NCBI GenBank assembly: GCA_964432885.1
Contig: CAYSPG010000009.1
Location: 62,001-126,000 of the forward strand
Reading direction: 5' to 3'
Length of the DNA stretch: 64,000 bases
DNA from: CAYSPG01 sp964432885
GTDB lineage: Bacteria; Bacteroidota; Bacteroidia; AKYH767-A; OLB10
Each line of letters starts with the position of its first letter. The first letter of the stretch is position 1. The notes below the pieces were generated by a model. The model was given only the letters and a program-made list of their open reading frames with translations, was not told the origin of the DNA and did no database searches. This document shows positions 45,597 through 53,326 of the stretch, piece after piece. The translations under genes and the position numbers were made by a program.

Positions 45597-47027
45597 ATGT
45601 CAGCTAAAAACTTACGTGCCAAAACAGTTGCCGATAATCAGCATCTTGTTTTGGTAACTACCAATGCAAAAAAATTTGACGAGCAGTATTTTTCAAAAGA
45701 CGAACTTGCTTTTGTAAAAGACCAAATCAACAACAAGAAAAAATTAATAACGGTTAATCAGCTTAAGCGCTATGTTTTTTTACAAGTAGTTGATAAAGAT
45801 AAAAAACAACCTTACCAGGTAAAAGAGCAGTGCCGCAAACACGGACATGTAATTGCCGGTATGTTAAATAAGTTTAAAGCTACCGAAGTAGTTATTGCCA
45901 ATGATGATTTGCGTGACGAATTATTATGCATTGCCGAAGGCATGGCATTGGCCAATTACCAGTTTTTAAAATACAAAACCGAAAAAGAAAAAAATACGCT
46001 TGAAACTATTGCCATCAAATCAAAAAAAGTTTCGGATAATGATTTTAATCAACTCAACATTTTAGTTGAGGCCACTTGCAAGGCGCGTGACTTGGTTAAC
46101 GAGCCTGTAAATTTTTTAACATCGGTTGAACTTGCAAAACAGTTTCAGCAATTAGGAAAAGATGCGGGATTTTCTGTAAAAGTTTTTGATAAAAAAGAAA
46201 TACAAAAAATGAAAATGGGCGGACTGCTTGCTGTAAATCTTGGCAGCCAGGACCCGCCAACATTTTCGGTAATGGAATACAAACCCAAACGCGTTAAAAA
46301 TAAAAAGCCTTATATACTTGTGGGCAAAGGTGTGGTGTATGATACAGGTGGATTGAGTTTAAAACCCACAGCCAACAGCATGGATTATATGAAGTGCGAT
46401 ATGGGTGGTTCGGCTGCAGTTGGATGTGCTATATATGCCATTGCCAAAGCAAAGTTGCCTGTGCATGTTATTGCATTGGTTCCTTCAACAGACAATCGCC
46501 CCGGTGAAAAAGCTTATGTGCCAGGTGACGTTATTACAATGTACAGTGGCAAAACTGTTGAAGTGCTTAATACTGATGCCGAGGGACGAATGATTTTAGC
46601 TGATGCACTGCACTACGCAAAACAATATAATCCCGAGTTGGTAATGGAGTTTAGCACACTTACAGGCGCTGCCGCTAATGCTTTGGGGAAATATGGTTGT
46701 GCATTTTTAAGTACTGCAAAAGATTCTCTTAAAAAAGCAGCCATGGAAAGTGGTAATAATGTGTACGAGCGTATGGTTGAATTTCCAATGTGGGATGAGT
46801 ATGGTGATTTAATAAAGTCAGACATTGCTGATATTAAAAACATTGGTGGCCCTGCTGCCGGTATGATTACAGCAGCTAAGTTTTTAGAACACTTTATTGA
46901 CTATCCGTATATGCACTTTGATATTGCAGGTACCGCCTTTGTTCATGCCGAAGATAGTTACCGCGGCAAAGGCGCCACAGGAATTGGGGTGCGATTTATT
47001 TTTGATTTTATTAAGAGCAGAGTTTAA
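45597..47027 (+). CDS. Leucyl aminopeptidase family protein (M17)
   Basis: Cytosolic dinuclear-metal aminopeptidase. The C-terminal catalytic domain has YILVGKGVVYDTGGLSLKP (metal-ligand Lys and Asp), the DMGGSAAVG loop and the M17 signature NTDAEGRMILADAL, with FSTLTGAA after it. The N-terminal half is a divergent macro-like domain. I start at MSAKNLRAKTVADNQHLVL (45597); the open frame reaches 45549 with an unlikely extension. It is 476 aa. It lies 17 bp before pdxA and probably shares a transcript with it. Confidence 0.92.
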   Translation: MSAKNLRAKTVADNQHLVLVTTNAKKFDEQYFSKDELAFVKDQINNKKKLITVNQLKRYVFLQVVDKDKKQPYQVKEQCRKHGHVIAGMLNKFKATEVVIANDDLRDELLCIAEGMALANYQFLKYKTEKEKNTLETIAIKSKKVSDNDFNQLNILVEATCKARDLVNEPVNFLTSVELAKQFQQLGKDAGFSVKVFDKKEIQKMKMGGLLAVNLGSQDPPTFSVMEYKPKRVKNKKPYILVGKGVVYDTGGLSLKPTANSMDYMKCDMGGSAAVGCAIYAIAKAKLPVHVIALVPSTDNRPGEKAYVPGDVITMYSGKTVEVLNTDAEGRMILADALHYAKQYNPELVMEFSTLTGAAANALGKYGCAFLSTAKDSLKKAAMESGNNVYERMVEFPMWDEYGDLIKSDIADIKNIGGPAAGMITAAKFLEHFIDYPYMHFDIAGTAFVHAEDSYRGKGATGIGVRFIFDFIKSRV

Positions 47028-47044
47028 ATAGAATATTGAAAACA

Positions 47045-48115
47045 ATGAGTAACACAACAGAAACAGACTACAAACCAAAAATTGGAATTACACTTGGCGA
47101 TGTAAATGGCATTGGCCCCGAAATAATTATTAAAACTTTTTTAGACCAACGATTGCTCACTACTTGTGTGCCGGTAATTTATGGCTCGTCAAAAGTTTTG
47201 TCATATCACCGCAAGGCGTTAAACATAACCGAATTTAATTTTAATACCATTCGTTTTGCTGACGAAGCAAGCAACAAAAAACCAAACCTTATTAATTGCT
47301 GGGAAGAGGATGTAAAAGTGGAGTTAGGAAAACCCAATGCCATTGGCGGACAGTATGCATTAAAATCGTTACAAGCAGCCGGAAAAGATTTGCGTGACAA
47401 AAAAATTGATGCTGTGGTTACAGCTCCCATTGATAAAAATTCTATTCAGGGTGACGGATTTCGTTTTAACGGGCAAACAGAATTTTTTGCTGAGATGTGT
47501 AATGCAAAAGATTTTGCCATGATGATGGTGAGCGATAAATTAAAAGTGTCGTTGGTTACAGGTCATTTAGCATTGAAGGATGTTGCAGCATCATTAACAA
47601 AAGAAAAAATTGTTGCAAAAATTAAAGTGATAAACGAATCGCTGAAACGCGATTTTGGAATTCGCAAACCACGCATTGCTGTGCTTGCATTAAACCCACA
47701 TGCAGGTGATGGTGGTTTGATGGGTAAAGAAGAGGCTGATATAATTTCTCCTGCAATAAAAGATGCGGCTAATGGCGGCATTACAGTTTACGGCCCATTT
47801 CCGGCCGATGGTTTTTTTGGCTCATCGCGTTTTAAAAGTTTTGATGCTGTGCTTGCCATGTATCATGACCAGGGATTGGTTCCTTTTAAAGCAATGGCAT
47901 TTACATCGGGGGTAAATTATACAGCAGGGTTGCCAATTATTCGCACATCGCCCGACCATGGTACGGCTTACGACCTTGTTGGAAAAAATATTGCTTCAGA
48001 AGATTCGTTTCGCGAAGCGGTTTATTTAGCCTGTGATATTGTTACCACCCGAAAAACAAATGATGAGGTTACTGCCAATCCTTTGAAATTTTCGAATATG
48101 TCAACTGACAGGTAG
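47045..48115 (+). CDS. pdxA: 4-hydroxythreonine-4-phosphate dehydrogenase
   Basis: NAD-dependent enzyme of the DXP-dependent pyridoxal phosphate pathway. Landmarks are IGITLGDVNGIGPEIIIK at the start, DAVVTAPIDKNSIQ, NGQTEFFAEM, VTGHLALKDV, LALNPHAGDGGLMGKEE (metal-binding His region) and AMYHDQGLVPFKAMAF, with RTSPDHGTAYD near the end. The start is either MSNTT (47045) or three codons earlier; length is about 356 aa. Its downstream neighbour is convergent, only 5 bp away, with no terminator visible between them. Confidence 0.95.
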   Translation: MSNTTETDYKPKIGITLGDVNGIGPEIIIKTFLDQRLLTTCVPVIYGSSKVLSYHRKALNITEFNFNTIRFADEASNKKPNLINCWEEDVKVELGKPNAIGGQYALKSLQAAGKDLRDKKIDAVVTAPIDKNSIQGDGFRFNGQTEFFAEMCNAKDFAMMMVSDKLKVSLVTGHLALKDVAASLTKEKIVAKIKVINESLKRDFGIRKPRIAVLALNPHAGDGGLMGKEEADIISPAIKDAANGGITVYGPFPADGFFGSSRFKSFDAVLAMYHDQGLVPFKAMAFTSGVNYTAGLPIIRTSPDHGTAYDLVGKNIASEDSFREAVYLACDIVTTRKTNDEVTANPLKFSNMSTDR

Positions 48116-48120
48116 TTGAT

Positions 48121-50841
48121 TTATTGTTTTACAAAACGTGCGTGCATATTGCCAACGCGAACAAAGTAAACTCCTGGCACAAGACCCTGCACATTTACGA
48201 TTTGGGATTTACGATTTACGATTTGTGAGACAACTTCTTTTCCAAAAACATCAAATACTTTGAAGGTAATTGGTTGATTAGTGTAATTGCCTGCCTGTCC
48301 GCTAGGCAGGGGTTGATTAAGTTGAATTGTGATTTCGTCTTTTGTTGGATTAGGGTACACTTTTAAATCGTAATTCGTAAATCCCAAATCGTAAATGGAG
48401 GTAGGTAGGACTATATGCGTTACCGCAGTATTAGTAGCCACCGGATTATTAAAATCAAAATAAATATAAGCGTTGTTGGTAACGCTATCTCCTGCAAGCA
48501 AGGTTGTTTTTGGTTTTATGCGATAGTGAACAAAGCCATGGCTCATGGGTTCGTTAATGTTTGAATCAGGAAGTAAAATGTTGTCAAACTTAAACTCCAT
48601 GTTGCGCTGGTAGTTTATCCAGTTTAAGTTTACAGGATGCGAACTGTTTACAAACTCAAAACTGTTTAAGTCTAATTTATTGGTATCAATTGGATTTAAA
48701 ACTTTCAGCGCAAAAGCGGTATCGTTACCTGTGTTTTGAAAGCGAATTATGTAATCTAAAAACGGTGGTGTGGCGAGTTGCGTTGTTGTTAGTGCGTATT
48801 CACTTACTAAAATATCGTTGGGGTCAAAGCTGCCAATTGAAGAATCCAAACTACTACTAAAATTACAGCCAGGGTTAGCATCACCAGCAACAGGCTCCAT
48901 AAGCACACTGCTGTTTATTAATGTGCCAATTGATAATCCTGTATCTAAATTTACTGTAATAACAATGTTGCCTTTTTGAAATGGATTAAGTGATGGCAAA
49001 GCCCACACAACACTATCAGGCGTAACAGATATTGGGGTTAGATTAGCTGATACATACGACACATTGGTATCTATAAAGAAAATTATAGTAGGTACTATTG
49101 TAGTTGTGCCATAGTTACCATAATCAATCATGTAACTTGCATTCACCCCTGTTCTAAAATTTTCAAGCGGTGTTATGGTTGCGCATACATCATTAAAAAC
49201 ACCGGCAGGTTGAAATGCAAAATCGTTTAAAGAATCGGTTTGATGTATTCCCGTAAAAATTGCGGAGTGTGTAACAGGAACAGTATTGTAATAATTTATT
49301 GCAGGAGTTGTAACTGTAAAATTTCCCGGTTCTAAAACGCTAACTAAATACTCTCCTGCAACATTTGTAAAAGCAAAACGGCTAGTATTGTTTTCGTTAA
49401 TCTTTTTATTTGCCAAAGACAATTCTCCTGCATCCTGAACATAGTTGCTGTTTGCATCTACAAAACATTTTCCGGTAACAGAGTTGTATTTGTCTGTTAG
49501 TTTTACAATCCAATAATCGCCACCGCCACCACAGTTTTCAGTTTTATCTTTTGAGATATTTGAACCAGAATGTCCACCGATAATAAAACCCCCATCAACA
49601 GTTAGTTGTATGTCCCTTGCCGGATCATGATTATCGCCTCCAATTGTATTTTGCCATTCGATGCCGCCTGTGCTATCGATTTTAATAATCCAATAGTCTG
49701 AGTCATAAGGCCAACTGTTTTCTGTTTTATCACCAGAAATGTTGGAAGATGAGCAACCAAACAAAACATATCCTCCATCATTAGTTTGTTGAAAGTTATT
49801 GGGATAATCCCATCCGGTTCCCCCTAGGGTGTTTTGCCATTGAATATTTCCAGTAGAATCTGTTTTTACTATCCAAAAGTCATATCCAGCATGGCTATTT
49901 TCTGTTTTATCTCCTGATATGTTTGAATCAGAAAATCCTCCAAGCATGTATCCCCCATCGGTTGTTTGCTGAATAGAGGTAATTCTATCATCTCCGTTTC
50001 CTGAAATGGTATTTTGCCACTGAATGTTGCCTAATGCATCTGTTTTAACAATCCAATAATCATATAAGCCATTGCAATTTTCTGTTTTATCTCCGGACAC
50101 ATTTGAATTAGAACAACCACCAATTATATATCCTCCATCTAATGTTTGCTGAACACAAGATATTACATCAGTTGTATCGCCACCAATAGAATTCTGCCAC
50201 TGGATATTCCCCAATGCATCTGTTTTTACAATCCAAAAGTCGTAATCACCATTGGTGTTTTCTGTCTTATCACCCGATATGTTTGAATTAGACATTCCGC
50301 CAAGTATATACCCTCCATCCAATGTTTGTTGAATTGCACGTAAGTCATCAACAATTGTTCCTCCAATCGTATTTTCCCATTGTATGTTTCCCACAGCGTC
50401 AACTTTAACAATCCAGTAATCTAATTGCCCAATACAATTTTCTGTTTTATCTCCCGTAATGTTTGATTTGGAACTTCCGCCCAATATGTAACCACCATCC
50501 ATGGTCTGCTGAACTAAGTAAAGTACATCATCATCGTTTCCTCCAATGGTGTTTTCCCATTGAATATTTCCTATAGAATCAACCTTTACAATCCAATAAT
50601 CGGATGTTCCGCTATTTCCATGATTATTTTCTGATTTGTCTCCAGATGAGTCTGAATATGAGTAACCACCGATAATAAAACCGCCATCGGTAGTTGATTT
50701 GATACAAGAGAGTGCATCTGTTCCACTCCCCCCAATCGTATTCTGCCACTCAATTTCCTGTGCAAAGGCAGATGGTATATTTTGAGAAATAGCAACAACA
50801 CACAAAACAAAAAATAATTTTAAGCGTGATGTGTTTTTCAT
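48121..50841 (-). CDS. T9SS type A protein with seven near-identical beta-propeller repeats
   Basis: A 906-aa exported protein. After the signal peptide (LFFVLCVVAISQNIPSAFA) come seven tandem ~58-residue units of the form IQWQNTIGG...DGGYILGG...SGDKTENxxGxYDYWIVKxD, at residues ~30-450, the number expected for a closed seven-bladed propeller. Then follows a SdrD-like linker (KCFVDANSNYVQDAGE), a conserved-repeat (DUF11/DUF7619-like) module (~640-800; FLDYIIRFQNTGNDTAFAL, AYIYFDFNNPVATNTA) and the sorting domain (KVYPNPTKDEITIQL). The sorting region carries three short repeat insertions in frame (48192-48397). Function is unknown. Confidence 0.9.
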   Translation of the reverse strand: MKNTSRLKLFFVLCVVAISQNIPSAFAQEIEWQNTIGGSGTDALSCIKSTTDGGFIIGGYSYSDSSGDKSENNHGNSGTSDYWIVKVDSIGNIQWENTIGGNDDDVLYLVQQTMDGGYILGGSSKSNITGDKTENCIGQLDYWIVKVDAVGNIQWENTIGGTIVDDLRAIQQTLDGGYILGGMSNSNISGDKTENTNGDYDFWIVKTDALGNIQWQNSIGGDTTDVISCVQQTLDGGYIIGGCSNSNVSGDKTENCNGLYDYWIVKTDALGNIQWQNTISGNGDDRITSIQQTTDGGYMLGGFSDSNISGDKTENSHAGYDFWIVKTDSTGNIQWQNTLGGTGWDYPNNFQQTNDGGYVLFGCSSSNISGDKTENSWPYDSDYWIIKIDSTGGIEWQNTIGGDNHDPARDIQLTVDGGFIIGGHSGSNISKDKTENCGGGGDYWIVKLTDKYNSVTGKCFVDANSNYVQDAGELSLANKKINENNTSRFAFTNVAGEYLVSVLEPGNFTVTTPAINYYNTVPVTHSAIFTGIHQTDSLNDFAFQPAGVFNDVCATITPLENFRTGVNASYMIDYGNYGTTTIVPTIIFFIDTNVSYVSANLTPISVTPDSVVWALPSLNPFQKGNIVITVNLDTGLSIGTLINSSVLMEPVAGDANPGCNFSSSLDSSIGSFDPNDILVSEYALTTTQLATPPFLDYIIRFQNTGNDTAFALKVLNPIDTNKLDLNSFEFVNSSHPVNLNWINYQRNMEFKFDNILLPDSNINEPMSHGFVHYRIKPKTTLLAGDSVTNNAYIYFDFNNPVATNTAVTHIVLPTSIYDLGFTNYDLKVYPNPTKDEITIQLNQPLPSGQAGNYTNQPITFKVFDVFGKEVVSQIVNRKSQIVNVQGLVPGVYFVRVGNMHARFVKQ
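48192..48224. repeat. 33-nt repeat, inverted partner of 48365-48397
   Basis: Contains ATTTACGATTTGGGATTTAC on the plus strand, and its reverse complement lies at 48365-48397 with one or two mismatches. It is translated in the minus frame as part of SQIVNRKSQIVN, inside the sorting domain. Confidence 0.75.
48290..48310. repeat. 21-nt palindrome in frame (LPSGQAG)
   Basis: CCTGCCT (48290-48296) and AGGCAGG (48304-48310) are perfect inverted arms around a 7-nt loop. The minus-strand translation gives PLPSGQAGN inside the sorting domain, between IQLNQ and YTNQPITFKVFD. Confidence 0.75.
48365..48397. repeat. 33-nt repeat, inverted partner of 48192-48224
   Basis: Near-perfect reverse complement of 48192-48224, 140 bp away. 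It is translated as part of SIYDLGFTNYDLKV just before the PNPTKD motif. Confidence 0.75.
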
Positions 50842-50891
50842 GTGTGGGGTGTTTGGGTATTCAAAAGTATAATTAATTAGTGAGAAACAAA

Positions 50892-50974
50892 TTTTTTACC
50901 ACAGAGGCGCAAAGTCACAAGGGAAAATTTGTGCTCCTTATTTCTCAGTACCCTTGTGTCCCTGTGGTAAAAAT
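50892..50974. repeat. Long imperfect inverted repeat in the gap between two genes
   Basis: TTTTTACCACAG (from 50893) pairs with CTGTGGTAAAAA (to 50973), and CACAAGGG (50916-50923) with CCCTTGTG (50951-50958), an interrupted stem of about 20 bp around a ~27-nt loop. The 249-bp gap between the propeller gene and the epimerase holds nothing else I can name. Confidence 0.7.
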
Positions 50975-51090
50975 AGTCATTTGCTGTATTCGCGCCATTG
51001 CGCCTTAGCGGTTTATAACTTGCTTAGCACAACAAGTTTTGCTTTGTTTCCTGTTTTATTAATCGTGTGTTTAGTAACCAATCTCACAAT

Positions 51091-52098
51091 TCACGATTCA
51101 TTATTTTTTTCCATCAAAAACTTCGCACACACATCCCTCACTGTTTCATCAATAGAAATAAAATCAAACCCCAACTCGTTTTTAATTTTCTCGTTTGAAT
51201 AAAAATATTTTTTAACCGCACTGCGCGCACTTTCTTTTGTGATGAGCGATTTTTTTCCGGTAATGGAAGTTCGCAATGCTTCGAGCCACCAACCTACTTC
51301 AAGCAACGTTTTTGATACGTGAATGGAAGGAGGTTTTAATTTTAACTCAATCGCAATTTTTTCGGTAAGTGTTTTAAACGGTATGTTTTCAGATGAAACT
51401 ATAAAGCGTTGGTTGGTAACTAAACTTTCCATCAGGTTAATCATGCACCGGCTTACATCACGCGCATCTACAAAACCCGAAATTCCATCGGTATAAAATT
51501 TTAATCCTTCGGCTACGCGACCAATTATGGATGACGAATCCATTGTCCAGTCGCCTTCGCCTAAAATTATGGAGGGATTAACTATTACACCATTCAATCC
51601 TTCGTTAAAGCCACGCCACACTTCGCGCTCGGCACCGTATTTACTAATTGCATAGTTGTTGTTGTGCTTGCCATATTCCCAAAGTGTATCTTCCGAAATG
51701 TTTTCATCCTCTTTACTCCTTCCAAGAGATGCCACTGAACTTACGTAACAAAATTTTTCTATATCAGCATTCAAACAGGCATTAACCATATTTTCTGTTC
51801 CAACAACATTTGTTTTAATCATTGCTGCAGCCAAGCGCGGTTCAAAGGAGACGAGCGCAGCACAGTGATACACTTTTTTAATTCCCTTCAATGCTTCCTC
51901 AATTGAAAAAATATCAAGCACATCACCATCAACAAACTCAATGGCGCTGAATAAATTTTTGTTGCTACTAAATTTTTTTTTAAGAAGAAAAACATCAGAA
52001 GAGCTTCTTTTAAAAACGCGCACTGCATTTCCTGAACTCACTAAATCAAAAACCAATTGTGAACCCAAAAGCCCTGTGCCGCCAGTTACTAAAATCAT
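51091..52098 (-). CDS. NAD-dependent epimerase/dehydratase (extended SDR)
   Basis: Extended short-chain dehydrogenase, 335 aa, cytosolic. The N-terminal nucleotide-binding motif is VTGGTGLLGSQL, followed by FVDGDVLD (adenine side) and VYHCAALVSFEP. The catalytic pair is in NNYAISKYGAE (YxxxK) with Ser in YVSSVASLG. VNPSIILGEGDW is a family block after the active site. It could be a dihydroflavonol-reductase-like or sugar-nucleotide enzyme; the substrate cannot be set from the sequence. It follows ssb on the same strand but is separated from it by a terminator. Confidence 0.9.
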   Translation of the reverse strand: MILVTGGTGLLGSQLVFDLVSSGNAVRVFKRSSSDVFLLKKKFSSNKNLFSAIEFVDGDVLDIFSIEEALKGIKKVYHCAALVSFEPRLAAAMIKTNVVGTENMVNACLNADIEKFCYVSSVASLGRSKEDENISEDTLWEYGKHNNNYAISKYGAEREVWRGFNEGLNGVIVNPSIILGEGDWTMDSSSIIGRVAEGLKFYTDGISGFVDARDVSRCMINLMESLVTNQRFIVSSENIPFKTLTEKIAIELKLKPPSIHVSKTLLEVGWWLEALRTSITGKKSLITKESARSAVKKYFYSNEKIKNELGFDFISIDETVRDVCAKFLMEKNNES

Positions 52099-52157
52099 GG
52101 AGCGAAAGTAGAATTTGATTTTATAATCTCATAGAGCCAATGCCATATAAAAAATGT

Positions 52158-52191
52158 AAAAGACAAAATCATAAAACAGATTTTGTCTTTT
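52158..52191 (-). terminator. Terminator after ssb
   Basis: AAAAGACAAAATC (52158-52170) and GATTTTGTCTTTT (52179-52191) are perfect 13-bp arms around an 8-nt loop. On the minus strand the stem is followed by ACATTTTTTATA. Confidence 0.8.
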
Positions 52192-52235
52192 GCAAAAAAG
52201 AAGGGTATCTTATATCGACTAAATGTATTACCGAA

Positions 52236-52574
52236 TTAGCTTTTTTTATCCAGCATCAAAAAATCGTTTACCACAATTTCGGTAAAGTATTTTTTTACGC
52301 CCTCCTTATCGGTGTAACTGCGCGAAGTTAGTTTACCTTCAATGGCAACTTCGCTGCCTTTGGTTAAATACTTCTCTGCAATTTCTGCTTGTTTCCCCCA
52401 CACAACTAAATTGTGCCATTGTGTGTCTGTTACCTTTTCACCTTTTGCATTGGTGTAGGTTTCGTTAGTAGCTAAAGAAAGCTTTGCTACTTTGTTTCCT
52501 TTTTCAAGGTTTTTTACTTCGGGTGCTGCACCCAGATTTCCAATTAGCCTTACGCTGTTTCTTAAATTGTTCAT
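52236..52574 (-). CDS. ssb: Single-stranded DNA-binding protein, short form
   Basis: OB-fold protein that coats single-stranded DNA in replication and repair. The start MNNLRNSVRLIGNLGAAPEV, the block WHNLVVWGKQAEIAEKYLTK and GSEVAIEGKLTSRSY with FTEIVVNDFLML give the complete OB domain. At 112 aa it ends at LDKKS and lacks the flexible tail with the acidic DDIPF-like tip that recruits partner proteins in the housekeeping SSB. It may therefore be an accessory SSB or a Bacteroidota short form. Confidence 0.92.
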   Translation of the reverse strand: MNNLRNSVRLIGNLGAAPEVKNLEKGNKVAKLSLATNETYTNAKGEKVTDTQWHNLVVWGKQAEIAEKYLTKGSEVAIEGKLTSRSYTDKEGVKKYFTEIVVNDFLMLDKKS

Positions 52575-52626
52575 GATAACTTGTTTTTAATTGTTTGTTA
52601 TAATTTATGAATTTGAATTTTGAATG

Positions 52627-52667
52627 GAACGCGGATGCCGCGGGTTAAGCGGTTTTTCGCGGATTAA
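52627..52667. repeat. Left inverted repeat of the GxxExxY cassette
   Basis: A 41-nt sequence beginning GAACGCGGAT and rich in CGCGGAT words. It ends at 52667, and the stop codon of the GxxExxY gene occupies 52668-52670. It aligns without gaps to the reverse complement of 53084-53124 at 29 of 41 positions. Confidence 0.7.
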
Positions 52668-53066
52668 TTATTGGGCTTGTTGATTAGCTTTTATAATATT
52701 GGTAAATACTTTTCTTTTGAATTCAGGTTCCTTTCCGAAATTTAGTAATACCCCAACTTCTAATTTTGTTGCTTTAAGATAATTTATAAGTTGCATTTCG
52801 TGTGCTTCAATTAAACATTCAGCAGCTTTTAGTTCTACAATTACAGAATCGTTAACTACAACATCTGCAAAATATTCTCCCACTATTTTGTCTTTATAAA
52901 AAACATTTATTGGTTTTTGCTTTTCACATTTTAATCCCATATCCGCAAGTTCAGTTATGAGTGCGTTCATATAAACCTTTTCAAGAAAACCATAACCAAG
53001 TGTATTATAAACATGGTAGTATGCCTGTATTATTTTTTGTGTTATTTCTTTTTGAATCAGTTGCAT
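52668..53066 (-). CDS. GxxExxY protein (PD-(D/E)XK nuclease-like)
   Basis: A 132-aa protein of the GxxExxY family, named for the motif seen here as GFLEKVY near residue 28. The family is assigned to the PD-(D/E)XK nuclease superfamily, and the matching residues are visible: Asp in YFADVVVND and Glu-x-Lys in IVELKAAE. EAHEMQLINYLKATKLEVGV and LLNFG are further family blocks. There is no signal peptide. Its function has not been established to my knowledge. It is bounded by imperfect inverted repeats (52627-52667 and 53084-53124), one of which touches its stop codon. Confidence 0.9.
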   Translation of the reverse strand: MQLIQKEITQKIIQAYYHVYNTLGYGFLEKVYMNALITELADMGLKCEKQKPINVFYKDKIVGEYFADVVVNDSVIVELKAAECLIEAHEMQLINYLKATKLEVGVLLNFGKEPEFKRKVFTNIIKANQQAQ

Positions 53067-53083
53067 ATTATTTTGTTTAATTT

Positions 53084-53124
53084 TTTATCCGTGTCAATCC
53101 GCCCAATCCGCGTTATTCGTGTTC
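53084..53124. repeat. Right inverted repeat of the GxxExxY cassette
   Basis: A 41-nt sequence ending TTATTCGTGTTC on the plus strand, 17 bp upstream of the gene start. It is the imperfect inverted partner of 52627-52667. The remaining gap to 53326 (about 200 bp) shows nothing recognisable beyond AT-rich sequence. Confidence 0.7.
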
Positions 53125-53326
53125 TATTTTGTTCTATTTCGATTTGACGGTGCAAAGATGTGGTGATGCTTTTCCGCAAGTCGGATAAAAATCATTTACT
53201 TACGATAAGAAGCGGTTATAGCCGTTTAAATACGGGAAAAGTTTGGATGAAAAATTTGATTTTACAGAGTGAAAAAAGGGAAAAATAATTTAAGGAATAC
53301 GAATCGCTGAAAAACCGTTTATACGA

